A DNA stretch of 64,000 nucleotides from the NCBI GenBank assembly GCA_022829145.1, contig CM040746.1, forward strand, positions 33,011,712 through 33,075,711, read 5' to 3'. Below, piece after piece: positions 36,641 to 48,640 of this stretch. The notes beneath the pieces were generated by a model that did no database searches, was not told where the DNA came from, and was given only the letters and a program-made list of their open reading frames with translations. The stretch comes from Albula goreensis. Lineage: Eukaryota; Chordata; Actinopteri; Albuliformes; Albulidae. How positions within the stretch are numbered: the stretch's first letter is position 1; each line of letters opens with the position of its first letter. The translations under genes were made by a program, and so were the position numbers.

Positions 36641-39600
36641 AGGGGTTTTAATACTCAGCATGAGAAAAATTGCGATACGACATCAGTATTTCTTCTTTTT
36701 TTTGGGAAAAGGCCAAAACTTATGGGGCAACACTGTGAGCTATACAATCACTCATGTGATTACATTTTCTTTAAAAAAGTAAACAAATTTATAAATAAAA
36801 AAGGTGGAGAAGCTGTGATTCACCCACTAATTGGTCAAGCATAATAACAAGATTTATTCATTCATTTTCAAAGCGTAGGTAAATAAAGAGCTTGCAAGCA
36901 AGAGATTTTGATACATAAAACTCAAATCTGTCCAGAATCTCTGAGTCTCTGTGCAGCCGCATATTAACACAAAATTTCTGTTGCAAGGCACAGCCGTTTC
37001 ATGTTTTTCTCCAAATAATTCCTCCAGTGGCTACAAGGTTCTGTGAAAAATGTTTTTCTTATAACCTGCAGAGGATAATATAAAAACATCTACACCATAA
37101 CAAGTGTAATACCCCTCTTGACAAGATAACAGTACTAAAATTTTGACAAATTACTCTGTTATTTCGAGGGCTGGAAAAGCCTCGGTCCTCTGATCATATA
37201 AGAAAAGTATATGTGATTTTGACATTCATGCTCTTGGCTACTTGTCATTACATTATGGTTTCAGAAACAATCATTTATACACATATCTTTCAAAGCCCTT
37301 TCAGAAATTTGGTGTGCTAATACAATATTTCTCTGTTTTAAAGGCCCACTACAACCAGACTTACTTCCTGATTTTACCAGAAAAACTGACTTGTTTTGAA
37401 AGGAAACATCCCCTTCAATCGCTCAGCAATGTTACAAAAAGGATAGCTGTGTCACATCCGTAATAATTCTTATGTCGAGTGAAATCGCCTGAGGAGGAAG
37501 CCAGATAATTGACTTTTACAGTTCATTTACTTATACTTTCACTGAGGTGCCAAATTTCAGGCTCAGATACTGAAATGAAATTTTCAAACTTCAAGATTTA
37601 AAATATGGCTAAAGAACATTAGGAGGAGTCAAGTGACGATTTAAAACAGCACATAAATGACGTTTTCCCCCTTTATAAGGACAGGAGCATGTGGGCCAGG
37701 GTCTTCTGATTCAACCAAAGCTTAACATTTGATGTACTAGTAACTGTTAATAAGTGGTAAATGAGATTAATTACATTCATTTGAAATAACAAGGGACCCA
37801 TAGGGTCCAGTGACATTATAGGGCCTAAGTGCAATGCAACTTCCCTTTCATATTTAAAGCACAGGGACCCACCACTCTCCAGACCTCCCTTTTCATTGTG
37901 GTTATAAAGAGCAGTAGAGGTAAGGCCTTGCTGCGCTGTTACCTACACTCAGCTAAAAGGTCAGGAACTCTCATAATAATATTTAAAAATAGGTCACGGA
38001 TTTTATAGAGAGTGGTTGGCTCAAACTTCAGGTTGTATAAAATGCATCTCTAGGGGTGGAAGGGGAGATTTTTTTTATCTCAAAGTAAAAAGTGACTGAA
38101 TTGAGAAGTAGTGAGATGGTATGTGGCAGCAAACTTTGTAGAGCAAGTGAGTATGTCCATATCTATGGCACACATTTGTGTTTCTTTAAAAGTCATTGAT
38201 TGTGTGCACAACTGCATGTTGACATTTAACAAAAGCTGTGAAAAGCCTCTAATCTTACCATTTTTTGCTATGGTAATAGCTGGCAGAAATTCAGCCATAA
38301 AATACTGTAAAAGTGTATGTCCCTATTACCTCTGCACCTTTTGTGGAATGTAAAAACATAAAAGCACAAATTTATGAGATTAAATGAACTTCAATGAGTA
38401 TATATAGAAAAAGTTCCTGTCTGACCTTGAACATGCAAATTCATTGTCCATGTGTATAAATTAAAAGAAATTACTCTAATTTAAGTCATGACTTTGGCTA
38501 TCAGAGCAGAACATTCTGTAATAACCATAGAAAAATGTTTATGCTCACTGTGGTTGCAGCTGTTTCTGTTTATATCTAACATAAACAAAGCGACATTGAG
38601 GGGTGCTGTGAATGTAATTGCTCAGAAACTCCGTTAACTCAATAGGACACAGGTCCAGGTGGGGGCTCTGCCCTCTCGCCCTTGAGAAAGGCTCAGAGCG
38701 CAAACTGTGCCAGTAATATGTATAATGTGTAACAGTGCTAAATTCTCTTTGTCGTTCTGCGTAAGGGTCTGCAAATAAACAATGTTATGTGATGAAACAA
38801 TTACAAATAAACAATCGTTGATGTGTGAGCATATTTCAGTCATGACAGAATGACCTTGATTAAGTATAGTGGCCTTTAACCCTGGCCATGAAAAACTCCA
38901 GGGTTTGCTGGTTTTGGCTTTCACTTAACATGCAATGTATTGGTTATGGCAGTTGGTTGCACAGCTAACTCAGCTCTTCTGGTTCCTTGCATCTGAAATG
39001 GTTGTGCAATTCAAGGTGGGCACAAAAACTAGCTGATTGTGCTGATGCTGCAGGACTAGAGCTGAAGGCCACTGCTCTGGAGCAGAGATGCTAAAGGAAT
39101 TGCAAGCATTATAGGTGACATAAAAGGGAGGAATGGTGAAACAGGTAAATGCATGTGTTTACACAACAACTAAATTCCCATTTTTTGAGGTGACCCCAAA
39201 ATTTAAACTCTGTTTAGATTCACTCTTTGCTGATGTTGACCAGCAAAGAGTGCATTTTATGTTCGCTTTGACAGTGCTTGGAAACACATTTAAATGGAAA
39301 ATGTGTGAGTAGTCTCTCATTAAGCAGATGTTTAGCCTCTCCAAAGTCCAAGAAAATTAATTGTGGCATTCAGTCTCAGGAAGTTGAGAGTATGAGACAG
39401 CAGTAAGGTTGACTGCTGGACATTAAATGAAACCAATCTGCCCAAGCTTTTCTATTTGTCTCTGAATTCAAATGTGAAATTTGTTGCCAAGCTTCTAAAG
39501 AGATGTGTTACATTAGATGCTATTAATGTAATGATCATTCATAATTTGATCATCCATAATGCATAGTACTGGAACACTCTAATGTCCAACATTTTTATTA

Positions 39601-39720
39601 ACTCCCTTGATATTTTAGTACTGTTCTAGCAATTTCCATCTGTTTCTTTCCAAGTCCAATTTAAAATTGCCATAAGTTTATCTTGATATACTGCTGTGCC
39701 ACCTGCTATCACAAATTCAA
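36641..39720. other. AT-rich single-copy DNA, no gene seen
   Basis: Nothing coding recognised. GGACCC-ATA-GGGTCC at 37795-37809 is a short inverted repeat. Confidence 0.5.
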
Positions 39721-39748
39721 TCTGTCTGTCTGTCTGTCTGTCTGTCTA
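39721..39748. repeat. (TCTG)n microsatellite
   Basis: Nearly seven perfect tetranucleotide units. Confidence 0.96.
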
Positions 39749-39849
39749 TTTTAACTTCTTCAAAATAGCATATCCCAGGAGGCTGACAAAAAGCTAAACA
39801 AAAGACATGTTCAACTGCAAATAATCATCACATAAACATTTCCTTTGTG

Positions 39850-40045
39850 TTACATTAAAGCATTGCACTGACACTTATCTAAAGCGACTTACACAGTTCT
39901 CAGTTTTACACACTCTGTGTTTATACAGCTGGATATTTACTGAAGCAGTACAGGTCAAATACCTTGCTCAAGGGTAGAACAGCAGGGGTATATGATAACT
40001 GAGTTGCAAGCCTAGCTCCCTAACTATAATAATGAACTGCAGCAT
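39850..40045 (-). repeat. tRNA-derived SINE, minus orientation
   Basis: Read on the minus strand it starts agttagggagctaggcttgc (decayed box A region), passes a ccttgagcaaggtatttgac centre and ends with aagtcgctttagataagtg and tgtaa. This is the reverse of the fish phrase with attaaagcattgc, taaagcgacttaca and accttgctcaaggg seen on the + strand. The centre (CCTTGAG.AAGG) and the tail resemble the + copy at 35.15 kb, so the two are probably related. Box B is eroded. Confidence 0.7.
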
Positions 40046-42566
40046 TTCTGACCTTAGATGGAGGAGCGTTCAGCAATCAGAAATCAGATCAAGTGAAAGA
40101 TCCCGACAACTATGCAGCACCTGTAGTCCCTCAACTTCTGATCACAAGGATTGAACTGGCATACAAGGTGCAAGAAATTCTACAAGGAAGTGACAATGTT
40201 TACAATGTAGAGACTGTTACCTTGTAATCAATACACTGTTTAACAGCCAGCCATAACAGTGGTGTCAAGATGGGCCTGCTGTGGTCAGACCTGTGGTTAC
40301 TAGTCAATAGCCTAGCTGCTACTTTTGCTGCAGCCAGTACTCCTGAATACAAAGAGCTGGAAGAGTCAAGAAGTGACAAGATTATAGAGCGGGACTGCAC
40401 CTCTACATCTTTCCTGCTCAGACATGGGATGGGTTTTAAAATAATTTTAAAAATAATAAAAGAAGGCCTGGGGTTCCCGGATGAGCTGGGCTGCAACTGA
40501 CAGCTCCGAGTCAAAACGTAACACTCAGATTCTTGACTTGTGGGCACAATAACACCAAGGTGAAGCAAATTCAGTGCTTAAAGTTTTGATAAACGGCTGT
40601 TAAAACAAATCGATATTTTCTCTGTTCTCTCAGGGATGGTTTTCAGCCAATATGTCACCATCCATGTTTTCATTTCATTAAGGCAATTGGTGTGTGAAGG
40701 CGCCACCAGTTCAGCTTCGGCCATTAATTGTGCATGAAAGCAGAAGAACGTTCAAGAGTGTTGCAGCTTAAGTTCTTTGACTCCTCCAGTTCACTCACCC
40801 ATAGGCTAGTGACTATTTCTCTCACTGAAATTTGAACTGTACTTCAGGGTGACTGAACAGCGCTGATTAGAGGTGCTTAGGTTAGCAGACATCTTAAACA
40901 ACATAGAATTCAAAAGGACAAGTTTTGTTTCTCAGCCATTACCCTGCCAATTACTATATTTTAACCTAGAAAAACGCAATTCATTGATTTTGTGGATACG
41001 CTGGAAATAATTTTGTTTTATAACAGAGCGCCATTGCCATGCTTGGTATGAAAGATTTCCAAAGTTCCAAAATGAGAAAGGCATCATGCTGTGGCACTAT
41101 TTTTCTCTCTGCAATAACATTATGGTCCTTCAATCACTCATTCTGGGATCACGCTGTTATTGAGATGCTGTTTCTATGCTGTTGCTGTTTCCAGTGTCTC
41201 TGGTATCGCACGCTGGAAGTCTCTGCAAAGCTAGCTGGCGCAAACAAACCATTTGGAACCAACATAATATGCTGCAGAGCTGCTTGCCAACTCAAGGCTT
41301 GGTAAGTGATATTGCATTTAGCCTTGAATTAGCAAGCAATGCCCGTGCAAGCCACCTGCTGTCCTGATGCAAGGCACTGCATAAAACTCCAAGGCTCTGT
41401 CTAACAAATTGAGACTTGTGGTTTGAGATTTTAATAGTAAACATGATTGTTACTCAGGCCAATAAGATATGTTGTGATAATTATTTCAACAGAATACTGC
41501 ACATTGAAATTCATTTTAATACATAAAGATGTGGAATCAATGCAAGAAGTGACATAGACAGGTTGTTTTACAAAGCAGGAAATTAATAAAACATAAAATA
41601 TACATTTAACTATTACATTTAAAGGATCATTTCTGCATGTGTACACATTTTTTTTAAAGGGATGAATGGAACGGTAAAATTATCTATCTAGTGGGGAGAA
41701 GAATCACCATGATGAGTTCTCTTAATGGTCTCAGAAGAATTATTTTGGATCTCTAATCTTTGTCCAAGAGTCATAATTTCCTAATCCCTAGTGGAATTTA
41801 GGAACTATTAAAAATCTATGTGTACAACACCAGCCAAGACTCAGACAGTGAGAGAAAATATGACCTTTTGTGAAACTATACAAAGTATACAATACTGTAC
41901 AGATTAAGAACTTTATAGTTGCCAGCACCTTCTGCTATCACTTCATTGTTTACAGTCATTAAAGTTTGGAATCAAGCTCAACGTTAATGATCTCAGGTAA
42001 TTTCACTAATTCATCAATTACCTCATGTGCCCCCTGGGATATTTCCACCTAGCCCCTGGGGCATATGTACCTTGTGAAGGTAGAGGACTAATTAGACACA
42101 GCCACAGAGTGTATTTGAAATAAAGAATTTAAATATCCTGGTGCATACAGTCTTTTCTAAAGCAAATGCTGTAATGCAGGCAGGATAGGTAAAGCCTAAA
42201 GACCAGTGTCTTACGATACTTACCCTCTGACTGGTCTAATGTTTAACTTGGGTCCATGTGTGCATCTCACATTTCATTGACCTGGTTGCCTGAGGACACC
42301 TGGTAGGACCTAATGGAGTAGTACCTGAGGGCACCTGGCTGACTAAAACCCATTGTAACCCTGGCAGAATGAATGTGCCTGTGCCTGTTCTTTATCAGCC
42401 GATGTCATAACTCAGACCCAATGTATTAGGGCCAGCCCCACGACCATGGAAAATGCCTTCACATTCACCATCTTACCTATCTGCTGTCATGATCTCCAGC
42501 ACTCATTTATGTGACCATAATGTGACCATGTCAAGGTCCAAACCTCAGCATTTGTACAGCACTATT

Positions 42567-42568
<2 letters not shown>
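40046..42568. other. Single-copy DNA, no gene seen
   Basis: A minus-strand 122-codon frame (40200-40568) and a + 88-codon frame (41039-41305) lack recognisable domains. At 42281-42345 the phrase cctgagg(a/g)cacctgg occurs twice, 43 bp apart, a minor local duplication. Confidence 0.5.

Positions 42569-42611
<43 letters not shown>
42569..42611. repeat. (AAT)n microsatellite
   Basis: Fourteen ATA/AAT units. It sits directly upstream of a dispersed repeat copy. Confidence 0.97.
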
Positions 42612-42800
42612 TAAATGGCTGGGGAAAGTATGTCTGAGCAGTGACAGGGTGAACTGCAATCACTCAGCTGACTGGTCCCTGTGCACCCAAATTAAAACTC
42701 TCATCTCAAAGAAATCATCTCAAAGGCACTAGGTTATGTGACACAGCACAGCAGGCAGTAGGCTTCAAGTCATTCTAACTGCACTAATTCAGCCTTTGTA
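42612..42800 (+). repeat. Unnamed interspersed repeat, copy 1
   Basis: Bases 42681-42796 are alignable with 52521-52626. Shared blocks include gtgcaccca / gtgcatcca, aaatcatctcaaag, aggttatgtga, aggcagtaggcttca / aggcagtgggtttca and ctgca..a..cagcct. The upstream aatggctg with an ATT-rich microsatellite also recurs in the second copy. I do not recognise the family. No coding capacity is visible. Confidence 0.7.
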
Positions 42801-43479
42801 TAGTATATTCGCTTATTTTATTAGACAGCAGATTGTACAGAATAAAGCATGATGGAATGTGTGGTTGTTGGAAATAAACCAGTGTATGGCATGATGTGGT
42901 CAAAAGCCAAAGCTGAGAAACCATTAACCATCATGAAGTGGTTTATTTTCCTTAAACTGCACTCATGGGTTATTCCTTTGGAAGTACTATATAACAAATC
43001 AATATTTATAATGCAATATATTTTTAATGAAATACCAGGGCTACTTGTGACAGAAATAATTTAACACTCAAATTCTAATAAACTATGGTAGTGTTACAAT
43101 GATGTAGTAAAGTTATTACTTTACTATTATAAAAAGAACATCTAATTTAAATTGACTGTTGAAAGGCTTTTGTACTCATTCAGAGCAGTAATAAGGACAC
43201 TTTAGCTGGAAATTGCTCATAGTCTTACAAGCATACTGAGTCTCTACGTAATACGAAAATGTCAATACCCTTCCAACCAATCAGAATTGAATATTTAACA
43301 AAGCTGCAGTACAATGCTGCAATAATACCCAATGGGGGTGGGGGAATGTCAGCAAATCCAAATTCAACCATCTCACGTACTGCTCATGTGAGTTATTATA
43401 ACACCATTTAAGAGCTATTTGTATGTCTTTACGAGCAGAAGGATGTATCCCATCACAGTGTAACACTCTGTGAGAGAGG
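42801..43479. other. AT-rich single-copy DNA
   Basis: No gene or repeat seen. Confidence 0.5.
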
Positions 43480-44080
43480 CGCTCTGTTTATTACCCGCTT
43501 TCTTTCCGGGCAATCAAGATAATTCCATCATTTTAAATGCAGGTCCGCCGAGCCTTTTAAATAATAAGTGCGGAATTGGTCAGCAAAAAGGGAAGCTCAC
43601 GTTGGGAGCCATGCTCGAGTGATGGGACTGCTTTTTCAATTTTTATTACACCCAGGTGCAACCCCATTGGTCGTGGCACGTTTCCATAGCGATGTGGTCA
43701 CTGGTGTCCGTTTCTCGGGCACAGAGGGTATAAAAAGGAATCTCTTCCATAAGAGGGCTGAATATGTAACCTGTGACTTTACAGGGCCAGGGTGATCACT
43801 TTAACAGCAAGGCCAGCGAACCTGCGCTACTGACTGCAGCTTAACAGCAGCCCGTAAATCTGATAAAGGGAATAAATTCAATTTACTTTAAACACTTAGC
43901 ACTGTAGTGAGAGAGAATGAGTTTCAGACGGAAATCATCTTTGATTAAAATTTTGGATCCTATACATTTTCATTTTAAGCACTCAGTCCTTTCACAAAGC
44001 TTTAATTAAGATTTTTAATGGAAAGTCGGCTAAATTGTCATTGCATTTGAATACAAGGAACATGTTCCATTAAATTAGAG
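43480..44080 (+). promoter_or_regulatory. Promoter-like module in candidate regulatory block
   Basis: In order: E-box CAGGTG (43653-43658), inverted CCAAT box CCATTGG (43664-43670), an RFX X-box-like gtttccatagcgatg (43680-43694) and a TATA box GTATAAAAAG (43728-43737). A start of transcription would be expected near 43760. Further on are TGATTAAAATTTTGG, TTTAATTAAG and a perfect palindrome GGAACATGTTCC (44057-44068), which contains a p53-type half-site. No open frame of note follows the predicted start, so this may be a promoter of a non-coding RNA, an alternative promoter or a chance set in an enhancer. Confidence 0.35.
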
Positions 44081-44212
44081 CCAGTGACCCTCTTCAGCTC
44101 GAATAAGGGACCCAATCAAACTCAGGCTGGTCGTGATCCCGATGGAATGGACGTAGATGTGAATACAGATGAGCACCCGGGAAACAAAGGACAAATTACC
44201 GAAGACGATCGA

Positions 44213-44246
44213 CCACCCCCCCCCCCGCCCCCGCCACCACCAACCC
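44213..44246 (-). other. C-rich tract (G-quadruplex on minus strand)
   Basis: A C12 run then CCCCC and CCACCACC groups. The minus strand is G-rich; Gly/Pro repeat frames here are artefacts. Confidence 0.7.
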
Positions 44247-44489
44247 ACTGCCCTAGACAGCCAAGACAGAGGGAATGGAGAGTGGAGGGGGTGACCCTTT
44301 TTGTGAGTGTATGAGGCGAGGTGACAGGAGTCGAGAGCGAAGCGGGGGTCTGTTTGAACACTTGTGGAGATGGGGGCGTTAGGTGACGTGTGCTGGGTTG
44401 CAGGAAGGAACAAGTTCATTAGTCGCTTCACTGGCAAATGGATCTCATCCTCCCCCTTATCTACAGCTGGAGGTGAAAGCCGGAGAAGC
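44247..44489. other. GC-balanced spacer
   Basis: Frames of 76-140 codons on both strands cross it, driven by composition. No domain seen. Confidence 0.45.
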
Positions 44490-44800
44490 CTCGTCACACT
44501 GAATCTGCTTCACGGAGACTGGAGAGACCTCAGACCTCCTCTGTCTGATTAAAGCTTTCATTTTTAGAGAAGGAATGAGTCTGAGAGAAAGTAAAATAAT
44601 AGTAGCTAAAAAAAAAAATCCATTGCAAATGATTGCTTTGCCTGTAAGACTTAATCACTATTATTTTTCATTAATGTTGCGTCTTATTTTTATTCAGAGC
44701 TAATATCTCTTTTAAGATGCGAAACCCATTACAGAACTCATTTATTCCCCCTAGAAATATGCGCTGGTATCTGATTGAGAAAAGGGCCCAGGCAACCTCT
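44490..44800. promoter_or_regulatory. Candidate conserved non-coding element
   Basis: Contains CTGATTAAAGC, GACTTAATCACTATTATT, TCATTAATG, AGAGCTAATATC and ATCTGATTGAG, a run of homeodomain-type cores in repeat-free DNA. Confidence 0.33.
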
Positions 44801-45356
44801 CCACAGCTGTTATCACATATCTAATGGCTACATCATTTCTAGAACTCTCTCTGTGAACGCATCTCTGAAGCTCATCATGCAGCGAGCAGATGAGAGTCCA
44901 CTTGGAAAAGAATGGAGGATACCTCAGTCCATCCAACCCAACCTCCGGGGAATGGCAGGGCTATATCTTGGTGGTAAAGTGTACATGCCTCCCATCTGCC
45001 CAGGGGGTGTGGGTGGTGGGGTTGGGTTGGGGGGTGATCCTGGGGGGGTCACAGATAGCAGGTAGTAGGTATTATGGATTCTTAAGGCCGGGGCCCCAAG
45101 TAAGGTCAGTGACCATAGGGCGAAAAAATGAAATCGAAAAGCTAGCTCTCACTTGTGGATAATACTGGATTTCTTTCAACAATGATAGTGTCTAAATGTG
45201 ACAAGCCCACATAAGAACGTTACAGCTCCCTTTTTCTTCTTTTTCTTCAGCATGTTACCGCAGGGCTCGGCCCCCAATAACTGTCTGGACATGGATACCT
45301 TAATTACATCTGTCCAAAGGCTTCCTCAAGTTTGAGCCTCAGAGCCGTGTCTTGTT

Positions 45357-45396
<40 letters not shown>

Positions 45397-45625
45397 CACC
45401 TGTGTGCTGCTCTGAGCTGCGCTCCCCTCCAGCAAGGTCACGCGTTTACACGCGTGTGTTTCGCCTGGCTTGCCCCGGCACCCTGCCAGCGGGATGCTGA
45501 CTGCATTGATCATTTTACGAGGCAGCCCGAGGTGAATGCAAGAATAAACACCTGTTACTGACACCACAGACATCAAAGTCTCCTTTTAAACAGCCTTCTT
45601 CATGGTTAATTACCCATATGTGCAG
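44801..45625. other. Single-copy DNA with G-rich tract and GT repeat
   Basis: The G-rich tract 45002-45049 has at least six G-runs. 45359-45392 is a (GT)17 array. Frames crossing them are artefacts. Nothing coding is recognised. Confidence 0.55.
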
Positions 45626-46466
45626 TTTTTGCCTGCTTCCTCTTCTTCAAACTGCTTTCCTTTAACCCACTGCTTTTGCAAAAAGGAAACCAATAATTCA
45701 GGAAACCGGATTCACAAACACCCAAAAAAAGTGTTGGATACAGAATTCTGAGGCTTGAAAATTTAACAGCAGTGCAAACTTGCATTCTATTACCCTTGTA
45801 ATGAGGCATAAACTCAGTATCTATTTCTATCTGAAAATATAAATCAGTATCTATATCTATTTGAAAATATAGAATTTGAAAAAACACCCCATTCCCTGAA
45901 ACGACCAAACATTATTCACCAGTCTTATTGTTGTGGCGTTTGCATAGGTTTGTGTAAACACATTCATTCCACTGCAGAAATACCATTTATGTTTATGTAC
46001 AACCATTTACTTTGCACATAATGCAAAAACCTACCTGACCATACCCAACAGTGAGTAATGGCCCAGCTTAGTTCACAGATACTGGCTGATGATGTCGGTC
46101 TGTCAATAACATGACACTTTGGGTGGGGGCTGTGTTTAATTCCAGGTCACATGTGTAATGTTTAGCAGGCACTCTTCCCAATGGCATATCAGTGCTAAGT
46201 GTCTGCAGCATCTGTGTGCCTGAGCTCTCCTGAGTGCATTAGCAGCAATGCCACACATGTGTGTGCGTGTGTATGCATGTGTGTGTGCGTGCGTGCGTGT
46301 GTCTGCGCCTGTGTGTTTGTAAGGCACAAGTGCATGCATTGTCACAGCACCGGGATGCTGAAGGAGATCATCTGTCTACAAGCCTCTTGTAGAAGGATCG
46401 CCCTGGCAACAGTCCCGCCTGCCAGAGGAGCTCGGGGCCGCTGGACTGACACGGGAGCGAGTCTTA
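45626..46466. repeat. 841-bp tandem duplication, copy 1
   Basis: This 841-bp unit is repeated immediately downstream at 46467-47307. Reading the two through side by side I find one difference (A at 45918, G at 46759). The internal GT-rich stretch at 46258-46320 is also identical in the second copy. The unit starts with TTTTTGCCTGC, and the junctions share at most TT. The unit contains no gene; matching small frames appear in both copies. Confidence 0.95.
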
Positions 46467-47307
46467 TTTTTGCCTGCTTCCTCTTCTTCAAACTGCTTTC
46501 CTTTAACCCACTGCTTTTGCAAAAAGGAAACCAATAATTCAGGAAACCGGATTCACAAACACCCAAAAAAAGTGTTGGATACAGAATTCTGAGGCTTGAA
46601 AATTTAACAGCAGTGCAAACTTGCATTCTATTACCCTTGTAATGAGGCATAAACTCAGTATCTATTTCTATCTGAAAATATAAATCAGTATCTATATCTA
46701 TTTGAAAATATAGAATTTGAAAAAACACCCCATTCCCTGAAACGACCAAACATTATTCGCCAGTCTTATTGTTGTGGCGTTTGCATAGGTTTGTGTAAAC
46801 ACATTCATTCCACTGCAGAAATACCATTTATGTTTATGTACAACCATTTACTTTGCACATAATGCAAAAACCTACCTGACCATACCCAACAGTGAGTAAT
46901 GGCCCAGCTTAGTTCACAGATACTGGCTGATGATGTCGGTCTGTCAATAACATGACACTTTGGGTGGGGGCTGTGTTTAATTCCAGGTCACATGTGTAAT
47001 GTTTAGCAGGCACTCTTCCCAATGGCATATCAGTGCTAAGTGTCTGCAGCATCTGTGTGCCTGAGCTCTCCTGAGTGCATTAGCAGCAATGCCACACATG
47101 TGTGTGCGTGTGTATGCATGTGTGTGTGCGTGCGTGCGTGTGTCTGCGCCTGTGTGTTTGTAAGGCACAAGTGCATGCATTGTCACAGCACCGGGATGCT
47201 GAAGGAGATCATCTGTCTACAAGCCTCTTGTAGAAGGATCGCCCTGGCAACAGTCCCGCCTGCCAGAGGAGCTCGGGGCCGCTGGACTGACACGGGAGCG
47301 AGTCTTA
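46467..47307. repeat. 841-bp tandem duplication, copy 2
   Basis: Second copy of the unit described at 45626-46466. It ends at gagtctta, after which the sequence continues as TTCAGCG rather than TTTTTGC. Near-identity indicates a very recent duplication, gene conversion or an assembly error in which two haplotypes were placed in tandem. Confidence 0.95.
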
Positions 47308-47421
47308 TTCAGCGCAGAGCTGAGGGATCCTCTTAGTATGCGCCCCCTGTTCTCTGCAAATGTCCTCAGCCCTTTATCAGAGAGGGGCTGCGTGCCTGGG
47401 TCCCTCTCACTCTCTGTCTGT

Positions 47422-47423
<2 letters not shown>

Positions 47424-47517
<94 letters not shown>
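47424..47517. repeat. (CA)47 microsatellite
   Basis: Uninterrupted 94-bp array, followed by a pyrimidine tract. Confidence 0.98.
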
Positions 47518-47520
<3 letters not shown>

Positions 47521-47710
47521 TACCTCCCTCCTTCTTTCCCTTCTCTCCATTTTTTTCTCCATTTCTCTCCCCATCTCTCTCTCTCTCTCTCACTCTTCTT
47601 TTCATCTTCATTCCTCTTTTCCCTTCTCCCTATCTTTTCCACTCCTCTTTCTCCTTTCTGTCTCTTTCCTCTCCACATCTCTTCCTCCCTTCTTGCGCCT
47701 TTCTCCTTTC
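47518..47710. repeat. Pyrimidine-rich tract
   Basis: About 190 bp of nearly pure C/T on the + strand, including a short CT array around 47574-47590. Long Ser/Leu/Phe or Arg/Glu frames across it are compositional. Such tracts can adopt triplex structures and are frequent near fish promoters. Confidence 0.85.
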
Positions 47711-48251
47711 CGCTTGGTACCGGAGTCGCGGGCAGCAAGCCAGCGCTAAGCTGAGAATTGACTCAGAACCACAGAACAATACAGTCACAAACAAAGCCCA
47801 CCACATCCACTTGAGCCGAGCTGCAGCTGGGTGTTTTTTTCTTTCTTTTTTTTTTGTCCTACAGGGGCAGCGGGCACATCTCTGCGTGTCTGTTTAATTC
47901 GCAGATTTGCTGCGCTTTGTCGGAGGTGGCGCAGGCGCTGGTGGGCTTTCGAGGAAGGCTCCTGCGCGGTGTGCTCCCTCTCTGCAGCGGCGTTGCTGGG
48001 GCTGCGACAGACACAGGGGTACTGGGGGTGCTGGGGGTGCTGGTGTTAGGTGGGTGGGCTTTGGGGGGGTGGGGTAATTTTGCCAACAGCCCCCCCCTGC
48101 CCTGCATCCTGCTCTGGGGGAGATTGATAGCCTTTGGACGATGGCAGCTGCATGCATGCTCTGATGGGGAAGTGCTGCTGCAGGACACACAGGGAAAAGC
48201 CCAGGGGTAAAGTGACAAACCTGGGAACATTCCAGCCAGTCATACAGATTC

Positions 48252-48372
48252 AGCACACACACACATGCACGCACACACATACACTCACACGTACACACAC
48301 ACATTCATACACGCTCACACATACACACACATACTCACACACACATACACGCACATGCACACTCACACACAT
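48252..48372. repeat. Interrupted CA repeat
   Basis: CACA text with TCACAC, TACA and GCAC interruptions inside the CpG-rich region. Confidence 0.93.
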
Positions 48373-48499
48373 GGTACTCCAGGCACCTCACCTGTCTTTG
48401 AGTGACACATGGGCTCTCCAAAGACCCTCCCCTCCACTTCCTGACTGATTGATGCAGATGAATGAAGCGGGAGGGAAAACGTCCTCTCTGCCTCTCTTT

Positions 48500-48640
48500 C
48501 TTGCTCTCTGCCACTCTCTGTCCCTCTCTCTCTCTTTCACGTTCTGCCTCTCTCTCGGTCTCTGCCTCTCTCTCTCTCTCTCTCTCCCTCTCGTTCCCTG
48601 CCTCCCTCTCGCTCTCTCATTCTCTCTCCCCCTCGCTTTC
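48500..48640. repeat. CT-rich tract
   Basis: (CT)n with CTGC interruptions. Leu/Ser frames on + and Arg/Glu frames on − are artefacts. Confidence 0.93.

Noticed and set aside
37795-37809. GGACCC-ATA-GGGTCC inverted repeat
   Set aside because: Six-bp arms are expected by chance several times in 64 kb and no neighbouring motif supports it.
47338-47754. 129-139-codon frames of Thr/His and Ser/Leu
   Set aside because: They follow a (CA)47 array and a pyrimidine tract; several frames are open at once, as expected from simple repeats.
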